NCBI GenBank assembly: GCA_964017185.1
Contig: OZ024879.1
Span: 23,315,456 to 23,379,455, forward strand
Source of the DNA: Rugalucina vietnamica
Taxonomy: Eukaryota; Mollusca; Bivalvia; Lucinida; Lucinidae
Direction: 5' to 3'
DNA length: 64,000 nucleotides
This document shows, in pieces, positions 42,150 to 53,476 of this stretch; position 1 is the stretch's first letter; the number at the start of each line of letters is the position of its first letter. The notes under the pieces were generated by a model, which worked only from the letters and a program-made list of their open reading frames with translations, had not been told where the DNA came from and ran no database searches. The position numbers and the translations under genes were made by a program.

Positions 42150-42625
42150 TTTATACAGGGTCACTGATGAGGGTTCGGTACCCAAAATTGCGCAATATTA
42201 CCCATACTACCACCCTTTAAACTTTTTTTTACTGCTTCCAAAGGATTAAACTTTAATATTTTATTTGCAATTACTGCAGCTGGCATTGTGCCGTGTGGCG
42301 GCCGTAAAAAGTTTTCCCGTACATCACCCATAGTGCAGATTATAGTATTTCTTTCGGTCCTTTGAGATCAGTAACAATGACTGAGAATATTAAAAGTAGT
42401 AAAAGCCATTTTCTAAACAATGTTTCAATTAATTTGAACCCGTTTATGCAGGTGTCTTTGATTTAGACTTCTCTTATATGTAATGATTTGAGATTGAGGT
42501 ATATTTATCTGGCTATCGTCGCCGGTATTTAAAGGGTCACTGTGAGGGTTCAGTATCCAAAATTGCGCAATATAGCCCATACTACCACTCTTTAAACGTT
42601 TTTACTGCTTCCGAAAGATCAAACT
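42150..42625 (+). repeat. Two direct repeats of about 105 bp
   Basis: The segment with CAAAATTGCGCAATAT and CCCATACTACCAC at 42150-42255 recurs at 42522-42625 with scattered changes. Between them GCCGTGTGGCGGCCG, inverted, resembles DNA near 23745. It may be the two ends of one element or a local duplication. Confidence 0.6.
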
Positions 42626-42701
42626 TTTATAATTTATTTATTTATTATTATTACATATATAGTGTCAATGCCCGTTTACATCGTACATAGTATACGAGAT
42701 A

Positions 42702-42781
42702 GCCATTCAATCTCGTCTTATTCCAGACCCATTCAATCTCGTCTTATTCCAGACCCATTCAATCTCGTCTTATTCCAAACT
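42702..42781 (+). repeat. 26-bp tandem repeat, three units
   Basis: CCATTCAATCTCGTCTTATT followed by CCAGAC occurs three times in a row, with the last unit slightly changed. Confidence 0.9.
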
Positions 42782-42782
42782 C

Positions 42783-43075
42783 GATATCTATGAGGTGCCG
42801 TTTTACTGTAAAATGCTGATTTTGTGATACCATATCACAAAATATTGTTTGATATCGAAACATATTTTTGATATGAAAAAAAAAAAAAATCGATTTTTTT
42901 AATAAAAAAAAAATAAATTGTTTAATTCATATAAAAATAGAATATTAAAATTCGGGGTTATTTTTTTATATAACAAATTCGATTTTCTAATATCAAAAAA
43001 ATAAAGGCTATTTTTTATCAGTATAAAAAATTCGAACTTTTGATATCAAAAATTCGATTCTTAGAAAAACGGATG
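42783..43075. repeat. A/T-rich degenerate GATATCAAAAATTCGA repeats
   Basis: GATATC or GATATG followed by A runs and TTCGAT recurs on both strands between long A and T runs. Low complexity; no gene. Confidence 0.5.
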
Positions 43076-43199
43076 GATACCCAAAATACTCAGAGGCATG
43101 CGCGGTACAATTTTTAGTGGCGGTAGACAACAACATGACGATCAACAGGCAGGTATTGAGGATGCCGGACCAGCATAGCACTGTCGGCAATCGCACGAG

Positions 43200-43335
43200 A
43201 ACAATCGCGTGGAGAAAGGCATATTGATTCTAGTGGTGATGACGAACTTCCCGCTCCATGTAGGTTCATAAATGGATTTGGCAAATTTTCCGGGATAACC
43301 GCAGAATCGTTTCCAGGATACATCAGGAAAACATG
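43200..43335 (+). pseudogene. Coding remnant upstream of the SGNH-like fragment
   Basis: The frame reads through DSSGDDELPAPCRFINGFG and ESFPGYIRKTCPCK before a family E repeat begins. The same frame style resumes at 43606, so the repeat appears to have split one coding sequence. Domain not recognised. Upstream DNA has other frames, so the limits are uncertain. Confidence 0.35.
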
Positions 43336-43600
43336 TCCATGTAAAGTATACCCCCTTGAACCCCACTTTTATATAGCAAAACTAGGGTTTGCAGGGGTAT
43401 ACCCATTTTTCTTATTTTTGCTCCAAAACATAGATTGTGGGTACTCGTTAGAACCGCCTCGGCGAGGCGGTTCTAACGTGTACCCACGATCTATGTTTTG
43501 AGCAGGAATAAGAAAAAATATCAAAAATTTTCTACTGAAATTTTTCAATTTTTACAACTTAAAAATCTCTGTATATTACATGGGCGTGTTTTCGTAATGA
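43336..43600. repeat. Family E repeat with central palindrome, copy 3
   Basis: The core is at 43411-43517: CATAGATTGTGGGTACTCG mirrored by TACCCACGATCTATG around GCCTCGGCGAGGC. Flanks match copy 1 (2626-2860), including TACATGGGCGTGTTTTC on the right. It lies between two coding remnants. Confidence 0.65.
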
Positions 43601-43605
43601 ACAGT

Positions 43606-44040
43606 CAAAACAGACGTCGATGGCAAATCTAAATTTCGAATTCTGAAAGAATTAAAACCTTATGTCTTTTTCATAAACGTTGGCGCCAACGATCTGACAA
43701 CGACAAGTTCCCCGCGACAGGTTTTCGACCGGATCCTTGGTCTGACTGTCGAGTTGCGGCAAGCGGGCGTAAAGGATATCTACATGTATGTTACCGAAAT
43801 CCTGACAAGGGGGGGGGGGGGGGGCTTTGCTAAATGTCCTGATCCAAAAATGGGTACGGTATGCTTCGACCGTCAGCGTGAAAAATATCAACACCCTCTT
43901 GGCAGGCCAGTATTACAAAGGCGAAGATACGACCCCAAGCATTTTTTTTATTTTAAAGGAAAACATCTTGGGTCTTCTCCAGTTAACCGATGTTAAATAT
44001 TATCCAAGTTCAGTGACACCCGGCATGCAATTTAGGGTAT
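43606..44040 (+). pseudogene. SGNH-hydrolase-like fragment
   Basis: The frame reads GKSKFRILKELKPYVFFINV followed by GANDL, resembling the block with the conserved Asn of SGNH/GDSL esterases. Then comes VFDRILGLTVELRQAGVKDI and EILTRG. A 16-base G run at 43809-43824 shifts the frame before CPDPKM. The downstream sequence (LTDVKYYPSSVTPG) is decayed where the catalytic Asp-His block should be. SGNH domains occur in several mobile-element proteins as well as host enzymes; the parent gene is not identified. Confidence 0.5.
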
Positions 44041-44612
44041 GAAGATGTTTCGAGGATTTTTGTACATGTACGTAAATTATCATATTCGCTCTATTGTTAC
44101 TTTTGTTACGGTTATGTTTTATTAAACTTTATTTATTTATTAATTTATTTATGTTTATTCCTTTATTTTTTTCCTCAAATAGTAAAGCAAAACATACAAA
44201 AACATTATTTTGTAATTGGACTATAGTTTGATTGAAAACGCAAATTAACTTGTAATATAAAGTGTTTTTTGTTAATGCTATTAAATAAGCTTTCTTTACG
44301 ATTTGGTCACTTACATGTAGCAAAAACGGAATCAAAGTAACCTGAACGACCTTCTTGGTTTAAATAACTGACATTATTTCGTGTAAAAAAATGCATGTAC
44401 CCGTGAAACGTGGTCGAAACAAAAGCTTAGTTTTCAGACTTGAAGAAATTAGTAAATATTTTGATGAAACATTGAAAACTGAATGCACAGTGTGCTAAAT
44501 AGAACGAATACGGCACATTTACTAAATCTTAATGTCAATTCATAGCCTTCTTGTCGTTTATAAAACGGGATTCATATCAAAATTATGATTCTAAATGTGT
44601 ATTTTTTCTTTT

Positions 44613-45010
44613 GCAGTGGAGTGCTACTCATGGCGTTGATGACCTCAAAGTCGCAGCAAAACGTGAGGCGAAAAGAATGCCACCGTTTGACCTCTATGGC
44701 AGTTCAACCATTCCCAGCGGATTCGTCGAAGTTGGTATGAACGCTCAGTACATACTAGAGAAATGTAGACTACAGTCACTTTGGTGCATCGGTGAAGATG
44801 TCAGGTGACGGGAACTTCCTGTTGAACGTAGTGTCTATCGCTCTTACCGGATTTGAGAAGCTCGCCCCTGAACTACGAATGAGAACAGCAGTCGAGATGG
44901 CCATGATTTCATTAGTGTGTATACCAGTCGTGCAGACTATATTGAGTTAATGGATCATTCACCTTCAATTTAGGGCAGCAGCACGTATTCGAATCATGCA
45001 GAAAAGACGG
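44613..45010 (+). pseudogene. OTU-like domain fragment
   Basis: After a TTTTGCAG acceptor-like sequence the frame reads WSATHGVDDLKVAAKREAKR. In a shifted frame near 44800 it continues SGDGNFLLNVVSIALTG and ELRMRTAVEM. This resembles the GDGNCLF...AVS start of OTU-type proteases, with the catalytic cysteine replaced by phenylalanine. A further shift is needed to reach YTSRADYIELMDHSP. With frameshifts and no catalytic Cys it is a pseudogene. The OTU assignment is moderate. Confidence 0.45.
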
Positions 45011-46220
45011 CGGAAAACGAAATCGGACAAACAATAACGCCGAGTTCATGAACAATATCCTCAAATTGGCTGTTGACTGGAAACCCAGTGTACAATGGAT
45101 TTGATTGAAAAGATATACAGTGTCACAATGCTTCATTTCATGCGCATGTATAGAACACGGTCTGCATGCCAATTATCGATATTTGACCAACGCCGGAGTG
45201 AAATAGCTAATTCCCGAGGCAATAGCCAACGCATGAGGAACATTGTGTGAAGGGTTGTCCGCAAAACTATGTAATATTTTATAGTGCAAGGGGATAATGT
45301 TATTGAAATGATAAGTTAATTCTGTAAGATGGTCCTGCTTCCAAATAAAATTTACATAATGTTACAATACTTTGTCTGGAACGTATAAAATACAAGAAAA
45401 TATGCACGATTTGTGCTTTTGACTGTCAATATTGATTTAGAAGTCAAAGTCTTTAAAGTCCAAACTTTTCATTCTCTATACAAGCTATAATTCATATTCA
45501 CTGTACAAACGGATTTAGCATTTATAATTATATCATTCGCCATCAAAGACTCCTTGTAGAACAAAACTGGGATCGCCAACGCCGGAGGAAGGTTACATGT
45601 GGATCTGACCAACGCCTGGGGATGATTAACGATTGCACACAATGCTGATTCAAAACAAAAATTAATTTATTGCTCTACTTTGTCGTTGATGTCCTTGTCA
45701 CGATCATTGATATTGACTTCTGAGATTGTTTTCATAACAGCAAGTTTTCATGACTGCCAAGCATGTTGTCATAACTGTTGGTCATTTCAGAGCACCAAAA
45801 CAGCAATAGTCTCTAATTAGTCATAGACTTGCGTCACTAGTAGATTTATCGTCAATCCGGTTGGTCAAATACATTAATTACATTCATATTTATAACGCTT
45901 AATCTGTGACGTGAGACTACTACGAAAGTTTAGGACTTATACCCATCATTTAGTCCTTGGCATGTATGGGGATCGTTGCAATGCCCAAAGGACAGTTACA
46001 GATACATATCGTAATCGGGTCCTGCCATATTGCGAGTTGATTTTCTTTATCCGCAAAAATCAAAATCTGATCTAAACAAAAGCAATAGACTGGTAGCAAC
46101 AGTATATGTATAATGATACGCATGTGCATGGTTATGGAAATACCGCGATGCGTTTTCATCCCGTTTTATGAGCATACGAATACCCATTACCCTGTTTTAA
46201 TAAAAGTTATTACCCTCTTT
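45011..46220. other. No gene recognised
   Basis: Short frames only. ACCAACGCC/CAACGCCGGAG words recur near 45190, 45575 and 45605 without a clear structure. Confidence 0.35.
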
Positions 46221-46224
46221 AAAT

Positions 46225-46745
46225 GGGCTTTGTACAGCATGACACATGTACAACGTTGGCATTTCGAGGGTTTAAACTCCATGTCCCATCTGGTCTCAAA
46301 CCTTGATAGTAAGTCCAAGTCATTCTGTAGTGTTGAACCATGGTCTTCCCTTTTGATGTATCATCAGAAAACAGACGCATCTGGGAAGAGACTTCATCCG
46401 GCAAGTCATTGATGAAGAAGAGGAATAGAATAGACACCAGGACAGAACCCTAGAGAACACCTGATGTTACTGGTACAGATAATGATTCATCCCCATTAAT
46501 TACTAGCTGTTGGGATCTGTTTCCAAGGAAAGCTCGGACCCAGTCCAACACATACCCATATATGCCATACTGATACAGCTTCCAGGAGTTTGCTGTGATT
46601 AACTGTGTGAAAGCCTTAGAAAAGTCGAGAAGTATGATGTCTGTCTGTTTCGCACTCGCATTCCTCGCAAGGTCCTCTATGAGCATGATGAGGGATGGAA
46701 CGCTTCCAACAAAATTTCTGACTGTAAAGGACTCGACAGAAAAGC
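46225..46745 (-). mobile_element. CR1-like RT fragment, degenerate
   Basis: Minus-strand frames contain IILLDFSKAF (RT motif A), VRAFLGNRSQQLVINGDES and ILFLFFINDLPDEVSSQMRL with FSDD at the place of FADD. Stops and shifts interrupt it. Its closest relative here is the fragment at 56768-58025 (LGNRSQQVVIDGEES). Truncated at both ends. Confidence 0.7.
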
Positions 46746-46794
46746 CAATAAAAGTAGCCCTATTAGGAGAGGATGTTTGTTTGAATTTGTTTGA

Positions 46795-47085
46795 ATTGAT
46801 GCTTTACGTCCCAGTCAACAGCAATGGTCATGTCGGGAAGTTGCCTCCATTTTATGGGACTTTTACCCAACATTAGGATGCCAGGACACTCATAATGTGC
46901 TTCATAAATATAACCACCCAACTAAGCCAATAAGGCTTATATGTATGGATGATTTGACTAAACCACATTTCCTGGGCAGGCTCAAAATGGAGCGGTTAAC
47001 CAGTAATCAGTTTGCCTGGATGCACAAGCAGCCCATCTATGTCACATAGGCCCTAATGGACGGGGCCCTTAGTATAGGCGATGAT
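46795..47085 (-). repeat. Family K repeat, copy 2
   Basis: Reverse-complement match to 10130-10375, including CTCCATTTTATGGGACTTTT and GAGCGGTTAACCAGTAATCA. Non-coding. Confidence 0.55.
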
Positions 47086-47430
47086 ACCAATGAAGAGTAT
47101 AATGAAGAGTTTAACCCGAACGATGTCATATCAATAACGGATGTGTATAAGTGGAAAAATACAAAAAAAACATTATCTACAAAGCAAAGTTCGAAATATG
47201 AGGTTAGCCTCCACGAAAAGCTAATTATTTATTGACCAATCACTGGTAATTTATAAGTCTTTATAATATGGACTAATTTAAATGGTAAGGGTGCAGAGAA
47301 AGACTTTGTTCTTAATAATTTCACAGCTCTGATATCATTTGAAGCTGCACACACTGATGATGAGTCAGACAACAGCTTATCCAACGGAATGAATATCAGC
47401 GAACGCTGATGGAATTGTGGCTGATGAAAT

Positions 47431-47664
47431 GAGCCGCCTCGTGGGAAAACCAACAATGTGGTTTCCGAATAGGTCTGACACAAACCGGCCTGTACAGCTA
47501 CAGAAGCAGGCTAGAAGCTTGAAATTTTGGAGTTAAGTAGAGGAGGAATTGTACTATCCTAGTAGCGAAAACAAAGGCGCAGATCAGCTTCGCGGCTACC
47601 GCGAAGCTGATCTGCGTCTTTGTTGTCGCATATGCAGATTGTTGGTTTTCCCATGAGGCGGCTC
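47431..47664. mobile_element. Family A MITE, intact copy
   Basis: It runs from GAGCCGCCTCGTGGGAAAAC to a matching GTTTTCCCATGAGGCGGCTC, with TIRs of about 30 bp and AAAT on both sides (47427-47430 and 47665-47668). The internal hairpin is GCAGATCAGCTTCGCGG against CCGCGAAGCTGATCTGC. At 234 bp it is the best-preserved copy and defines the family. Confidence 0.85.
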
Positions 47665-47793
47665 AAATGGATCCAATTCTTGACACAGCTAGCAATTCTG
47701 ATGGCACCGAAGAAGTCCAAGTCTTTGAGTTCCTGTAAAGTTTCATTCATGATGAAGCGTATCTGAATTTACTTTGAAAGTTTTGCAGCAAAA

Positions 47794-48890
47794 ATGGCGG
47801 ACAGTAATGAAACACACGGATTACCTACCTGTCGAGGACGAAGGTAAAGTTTATTTCACGATATTTTACATAATGATGACAAATAACTAGACAGGTAATA
47901 GAAAATTATAATTGAAACTATCTACCTTGTGATGTTCTTGGTCTTTTAACCTCTGGTTCCTCCTCTTCTTATTTCAGAGTGGCGTCGCTCACAGCGCCTC
48001 ATCCTGAATCTCTACATAATCACCCAGAGTCCTTCACTGGCGCTATCATCATCTCCTCCATGCGAAAAAGAAATATAACACTTTATTTCGTATTTGAAGG
48101 CACGTTCTGCGGTAAACACTGCCGACGTTCGAGTTGTTTAACAGTGAGAAGCCTTCATAAAGGCATACTTCCAACCGATTCTGACCGTTTGCCGATGAAG
48201 AAGGAATTTAAGAAAATGTTACAGGAACACTCCGAATACGGCATTAATGAAGCAGAGCTGGACCAGTTTCAGACACAGTGTCAGAAAATGCGGAACGAGA
48301 CCAGGGTAGACAAAGTATTGAAGGACCTAGGGCGAAAGAAGCTGAGGTATTCTGAAAAGGAAATTCGAACAATTCTTCAGGAAAGAAGCTGGTTGAATGT
48401 CAAGACACTTTAGACAGCGGGGACAGTGTATGAGAAAAGACAGGCTCCTGAGCTCAAGCAAAAGGCCAGCCCAACCCAGTCAACCATTTCAGCTAACCGA
48501 ATGAAGAAACTGGAAGACAAATATGTTAAGAATTTTAAAAAGCAATCTTGGGTTCCAGCTGGTGATGTTTTACCCTATGACGAGGGCCAGGCAAAGTGTG
48601 AGGCAGAGGACACTGACAATTACTGCTATTGGTGAGGAAGTCAAATATATCGATGCAAACAACGAACATTGCATCTGTCACAAAAGACGAAACTCAAGGG
48701 AAGGCTTCTTAACCATTCAAATAATAAGCAAAACATCAACCTTACTCCCAAATTACATGAATATCAAGGCCGCCTAGTGGTTTCGTTTGTTGCAACCCGG
48801 AACATCGAGGAAGGAGATGAACCGCTGTGGAATTTAATTGCCAGAACGATCCACAGTCGAGCCAACAGGACTGGATGAACACATAAATAG
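47794..48890 (+). pseudogene. KMT5A-like SET-domain pseudogene with a possible first exon
   Basis: SET-type lysine methyltransferases of the KMT5A/PR-Set7 group modify histone H4. Here GRLLNHSNNKQNINLTPKLH and SFVATRNIEEGDEPLWN (48700-48840) match the NHS and E-E-L segments of the SET core. YIDANNEH and CYW upstream fit the preceding strands. These pieces lie in at least two frames, so the domain is broken. Upstream a short exon (47794-47843, GTAAAG donor) can splice to TTTCAG before 47978. Two frames stay open across that junction (one starting MADSNETHG, one MKHTDYLPVEDEE), so the N-terminus is ambiguous. The KFKKML-type lysine-rich segment at 48196-48410 is unrecognised. Confidence 0.5.
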
Positions 48891-48899
48891 AATCACGTA

Positions 48900-49258
48900 T
48901 CTGTATTACAGCGTTAGATCCCGAATCGGTAAATTCTGCAAAAGTGATTCACCTTCGTTTGTATACAGACAAAATGTCATGTGTAATTTATATACTTATG
49001 TACCAATAATGAGCATTCGATCAGTCATACATCAGATCCTGCATCAGGGCATTATTTTTGAACTTATTAAGGAATGGACAAATCGTGCGAAGACGTACCG
49101 CTGTGGAACATGTGGAGAGCCATACATCCATGCTGTTGAATCTGGATAGAAGAGACCAGTATGGCTTGGTTGCTCCCAAAGGAACTGCGAGTATTGGATG
49201 CATGCAAGATGCATCGGCTTCATCATAAGCTCAGAGGATGCGTTTGACAAAATTTAAT
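48900..49258 (+). pseudogene. Decayed coding sequence ending in a PHD-type finger
   Basis: YRCGTCGEPYIHAVESG is followed, after a stop, by WLGCSQRNCEYWMHARC and FYCKDH. Together this gives the C4HC3 order of a PHD finger at the C-terminus of some protein. Two stops interrupt it. The N-terminal part (IHQILHQGIIFELIKEWTNR) is unrecognised. It converges with the minus-strand pseudogene starting at 53205. Confidence 0.45.
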
Positions 49259-49317
49259 CCTTTTACTGTAAAGACCATCGCCATCTTTTTATAATTGTAT
49301 ATGTTATATTTTAGATG

Positions 49318-52300
49318 ATTACCTGATCAAGAGTATCAAAACCCCTGCAAGCTTTCAACCACCTTTCTGTTCTTGGAAGTCCTGTGGGTATTAGCATCTT
49401 TAATTGACCATTTTTATTCTCTAATACAAAATCTCCACCCTCTCCTTTACTAGGATTTCCGCTTATTGAGAAAGACTCATTATCTTTTAGATACTGGACG
49501 AGATCAACAGGAACCAGTGTACGTATTTTCTGATCACGGTATTCTGTTTCCTAATAACACGTCATATTAACCCCATAAAATAGTGGTGCAAATTTTGTTC
49601 GTGTTATAAGCATAACTTCGCTGTTATTTCTTCTCACAGCTGCTCCAAAGAGGAACAAAGACAAAAGGTATGTAAATACAGCATGCGTCATGAAAATGTT
49701 ATTTGGGTTGCAAACTGACTCCAACCATTCATGATATTTGTTTAAATGTTTTGTTTTATCGCAAATACACTGTCTTATATATGGGACAAGAAGTTCATCA
49801 GCAGACGCTTCAAAAATATAGTAATCATTTGCCATGCCCTGTGATGATCGTTTGCCGACTTGCAAGCAGATTGGGCTTTAATTGAGTTGAAACCCAGCAT
49901 TTTACCCAGTTCACTAAGTCCAACATCCCATAATAACCAACATCAGTAGTTCGTATAAGTTGTCGTAAAACTGTTTCTACTGCATCATATGAACAGGGGT
50001 TTTCAAAACACGGTTCACCGAGTGTAACCTTAAAGGGGCATTTGAAGATGATGGTGATCTAAAAATGAGTATGTGTCATTGTTGGTGGGTTTGGAGGTAC
50101 GACAAAGTTATCATTGTTCATTAATGCATCTATTATATCGCCACACGCCTCGTTCTCTTGCTTCTGTTCCAAGTACACTTTATTCAATCTTTCTACTATA
50201 AAACTGTTCCTTAAACTTTCAAATCTTTCATAGCAGTCATTAGTGAATGAATGAATACTTTCAATAATATTTCCAATAGGTAAATGAGTATTGTATAGCC
50301 ATGAATAAGGGTCAAGTTCAGGAATATTTTGAAAATTAGTCACAATGCTTTGTTTAATGAGGATGGCAGATGTGATAACACTAAGCATCGCTTTGACATT
50401 TTATCTAACACGCAAGTTTCGCGCAAGCACTTGATTGTTATCAAAAAAAAAGTGATGACATCGTTATCAGCAGGACAAACAACTTCCTTACTAGTTTTGT
50501 CTTTGAACCAGTTTAACACACTTGTGTAACATCCAGCAGGTGAAATTGACGATAGATATGATATAATTGTTTTACTACCTGACACAAAGTATAAAACTAG
50601 AGGACCAATGGTCCTGTAAACGCTCACCTGAAACCTGAGATATATACATGTACCAATAAACTTGTTAGACTAGAATGGTACAATGCATGTATATAACCCT
50701 AGGGCAGGGTCAGAATAACTCCTGGAGTCAATGTCTTTTTCAAATCATAAAAATTCAGTCCATTTGCCAATTAACTGCAAGTTTTGTCCTTCAAATGACA
50801 TTTTAACAATTTTCTCCATTCAAAGGCGATCTAAGTTGACCTTGGCATGAAATAGGTCAAGGTCATCCCAGTGTCATGATTTATACAAATTTTGTAGATC
50901 TCCATTCCTTGATGCTTCATGACAAGTTTCAAAATCATAGGCCTTCTGGTTCTGAAGAAGATTTTTTAAAAAAAAATTGCTATTTATAGCCATGGCGGCC
51001 ATCTTGGTCATGTGACCTTGACCATTTATATAAACTTTCATTTCCTCTTCCTAAGGATGCTCCACATAAAGTTTGGCTTTGATTGGCAATGCAGTTTCTG
51101 AGAAAAAGCTGTTTGAATACTATGGTCATCTACATGTATATAGCTCCGGGGCAGGGGCAGACAACCACTGGGCCTAAAATATTGTCATAAGCATAAATCT
51201 TCTGTCCATTTGCTCATTCCTAGCAAGTTTTCTGCCATCACATGACATTTTCCTATTTTTCCCATTCAAATGCATGGGCGACCTAAGTTGACCTTGCCGT
51301 AAAATAGGTCAAGGTCATCCCAGCGTCATGATTTATATAAATTTTGTAGAGTTCCTTTTCCCAGATGTTTCATACCAAGTTTCAAAATCATAGGCCTTCT
51401 GGTTCTGAAGAAGATTCTTAAACGTTTTTGCTATTTATAGCCATGGCGGCCATCTTGGTCATGTGACCTTGGCCATTTATACAAACTTTCATTCCCTCTT
51501 CCTAAGGATGCTCCACAAAAAGTTTGGCTTTGATTGGCCTAGCGGTTTCAGAGAAGATGTTTCAATATTATATGGTCATATACATGTATATAGCCCCGGG
51601 GCAGGGGCAGACAACCCCCTGGGCCCAAAATATTTTCTTAAACATAATTTTTTCTGTCCATTTGCTCATTTCTAGCAAGTTTTCTGCCATTTAATATCAT
51701 TTTCCTAATTTTTCCCATTCCAATGCATGGGAGACCTAATTTGACCTTGCTGTAAAATAGGTCAAGGTCATCCCAGGGTCATGATTTATATAAACTTTGT
51801 AGAGCTCCATTCCCAGATGCTTCACACCAAGTCTCAAAATCATAGGCCTTCTGGTTCTGAAGAAGATTTTTAAACATTTTTGCTATTTATAGCCATGTCG
51901 GCCATCTTGGTCATGTGACCTTGACCATTTATATAAACTTTCATTCCCCTTTCCCAAGGATGCTCCACATGAAGTTTGGCTTTGATTGGCCTAGCGGTTT
52001 CAGAGAAGAAGATGTTTAAATATTATGGTCATATACATGTATATAGCCCCGGGGCAGGGACAGACAACACCCCAGGGGCTAAATTTTTCCATTAACATTA
52101 GTCTTCTGTCCATTTGCCTATTCCCAGTAAGTTTACCCATTAAATAGCATTTTACCATTTTTTCCCCATTCAAATGCATTGGCGACCTAAGTTGACCTTG
52201 CCGTAAAATAGGTCAAGGTCATCCTGAAGTTATGATTTATATAAACTATGATGGGCCCGCGTCCCCCATGCTACATACCAAGTTTCGTGGAAATCGGTCC

Positions 52301-53205
52301 ACTGGTTCTGGAGAAGAAGATTTTTAAAGGTTTTTGCTATTTATAGCCATGGCGTCAATCTTGGTCATGTGACCTGGACCATTTATATAAACTTTCGTTC
52401 CCCCTTCCTAAGGATGCTCCACATGAAGTTTGGCTTTGATTGGCCAAGCGGTTTCAGAGGAGAAGATCTTTGAAATTGTGGACGACGGACGGACGGACGA
52501 CAGACGGACGACGGACGGACGCCGGAGTATGGGTATACTATAAGGTCACCTGTGAGCCTTCGGCTCAGGTGAGCTAATAAGATTGAGTGCAAAATATAGG
52601 GGGGTTATAGTACCCGCAGTTGATGCAGCTAGTAAACAGTCAAGAGCTGCAAACAAAGCTAAACGCCTTCCTTTATTAGCATTGTCATTGCTAAGACTCA
52701 CTAATGCCATCATTAATGTAATAACGACACATGTTTTATCCAATGTTATTTCTGTAAAATCAGTCAGATTGTCCTTATACTGCTTTGTCCTTTCCTTTGC
52801 TTTGGCTTTAAAATGTTCACTTTGGGATATGCCCAAGGCAGAGGCTGTGTTTATAAGGTCTTCCTTATTTTAAATATCAGAAATGACGCTATGTATGTAA
52901 CTGATCCTCGATATCTTTGGTAGAGAGGCACCTGAAGCGTGTCCATTCAACTCCCTTGCTTTTCATTGCATAAAGTGCATAAGTATTTTGATTTTGAAGA
53001 TAGCCAACCATTACTAATCAAGAAATCGATATCACCTTTTAGAAATCCTTTATGCCGATGTGCCAGGGTTTTAAGGGAGAATGACTTTCCTGCGGTAAAC
53101 TCCTCGTGCCTCTTGTAACCACAACGAGATTTAGTGTTGTCCATAACGTTGATAGCTGTAATCAATGGACACAATTAATGTAGGCAGTCTTCTGCTGTGG
53201 TTCTA
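49318..53205 (-). pseudogene. Large ORF remnant of an unrecognised family, split by a family F repeat
   Basis: On the minus strand successive open segments read in order: KRHEEFTAGKSFSLKTLAHR and YLCTLC near 53100; KAKAKERTKQYKDNLTDFTE and LFAALDCLLAASTAG at 52836-52580; then, after the repeat at 50599-52577, YLSSISPAGCYTSVLNWFKD, WLYNTHLPIGNIIESIHSF and ERFESLRNSF. The last are EASADELLVPYIRQ (49865-49551) and a C-terminal stretch with SGNPSKGEGGDFVLENKN and LPRTERWLKACRGFDTLD near 49330-49500. Several frameshifts separate them. The GEGGDF...W...CR pattern feels familiar from uncharacterised bivalve and cnidarian proteins, but I cannot name a function. Confidence 0.5.
50599..52577 (+). repeat. 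Family F repeat inside the minus-strand ORF remnant
   Basis: It starts AGAGGACCAATGGTCCTG and has about four degenerate units of some 460 bp, each with GGTCAAGGTCATCC and GGCCATCTTGGTCATGTGACC. It then has a GACG microsatellite, hairpin GAGCCTTCGGCTC and AGGTGAGCTAA. It lies between two segments of one coding sequence, which fixes both borders. No clear target duplication is present. Confidence 0.8.
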
Positions 53206-53264
53206 TTTGTGTTATGTATTAGAGTCAAAAATCATCCTTATGTGCGTTTTCTTAATTTTAGTTC

Positions 53265-53440
53265 AGTTGGTGTAACTGAGTGGCCGCCTATTGGGAAAAA
53301 GCTGCTCACTCGACTTACACTATGTTTTTGGGGTATAAGTGCATAATTGTCAGTTTAGTTTTCCCCGCCTCGGTTTTTGGAGTGGGTATCTTTTTCTGAT
53401 TGCGCCATTTCCTGATCAGTGCCTACTTTTTACCTTTTTA
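53265..53440 (-). repeat. Family C repeat, copy 5, partial
   Basis: Reverse complement of the family from GGTAACTGAGTGGCCACC-like sequence to GGCACTGATCAGGAAATGG. The distal part is absent. Confidence 0.6.
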
Positions 53441-53476
53441 CTGAATAAATTGTTCGTATTTTGTTATTTTTACCTA

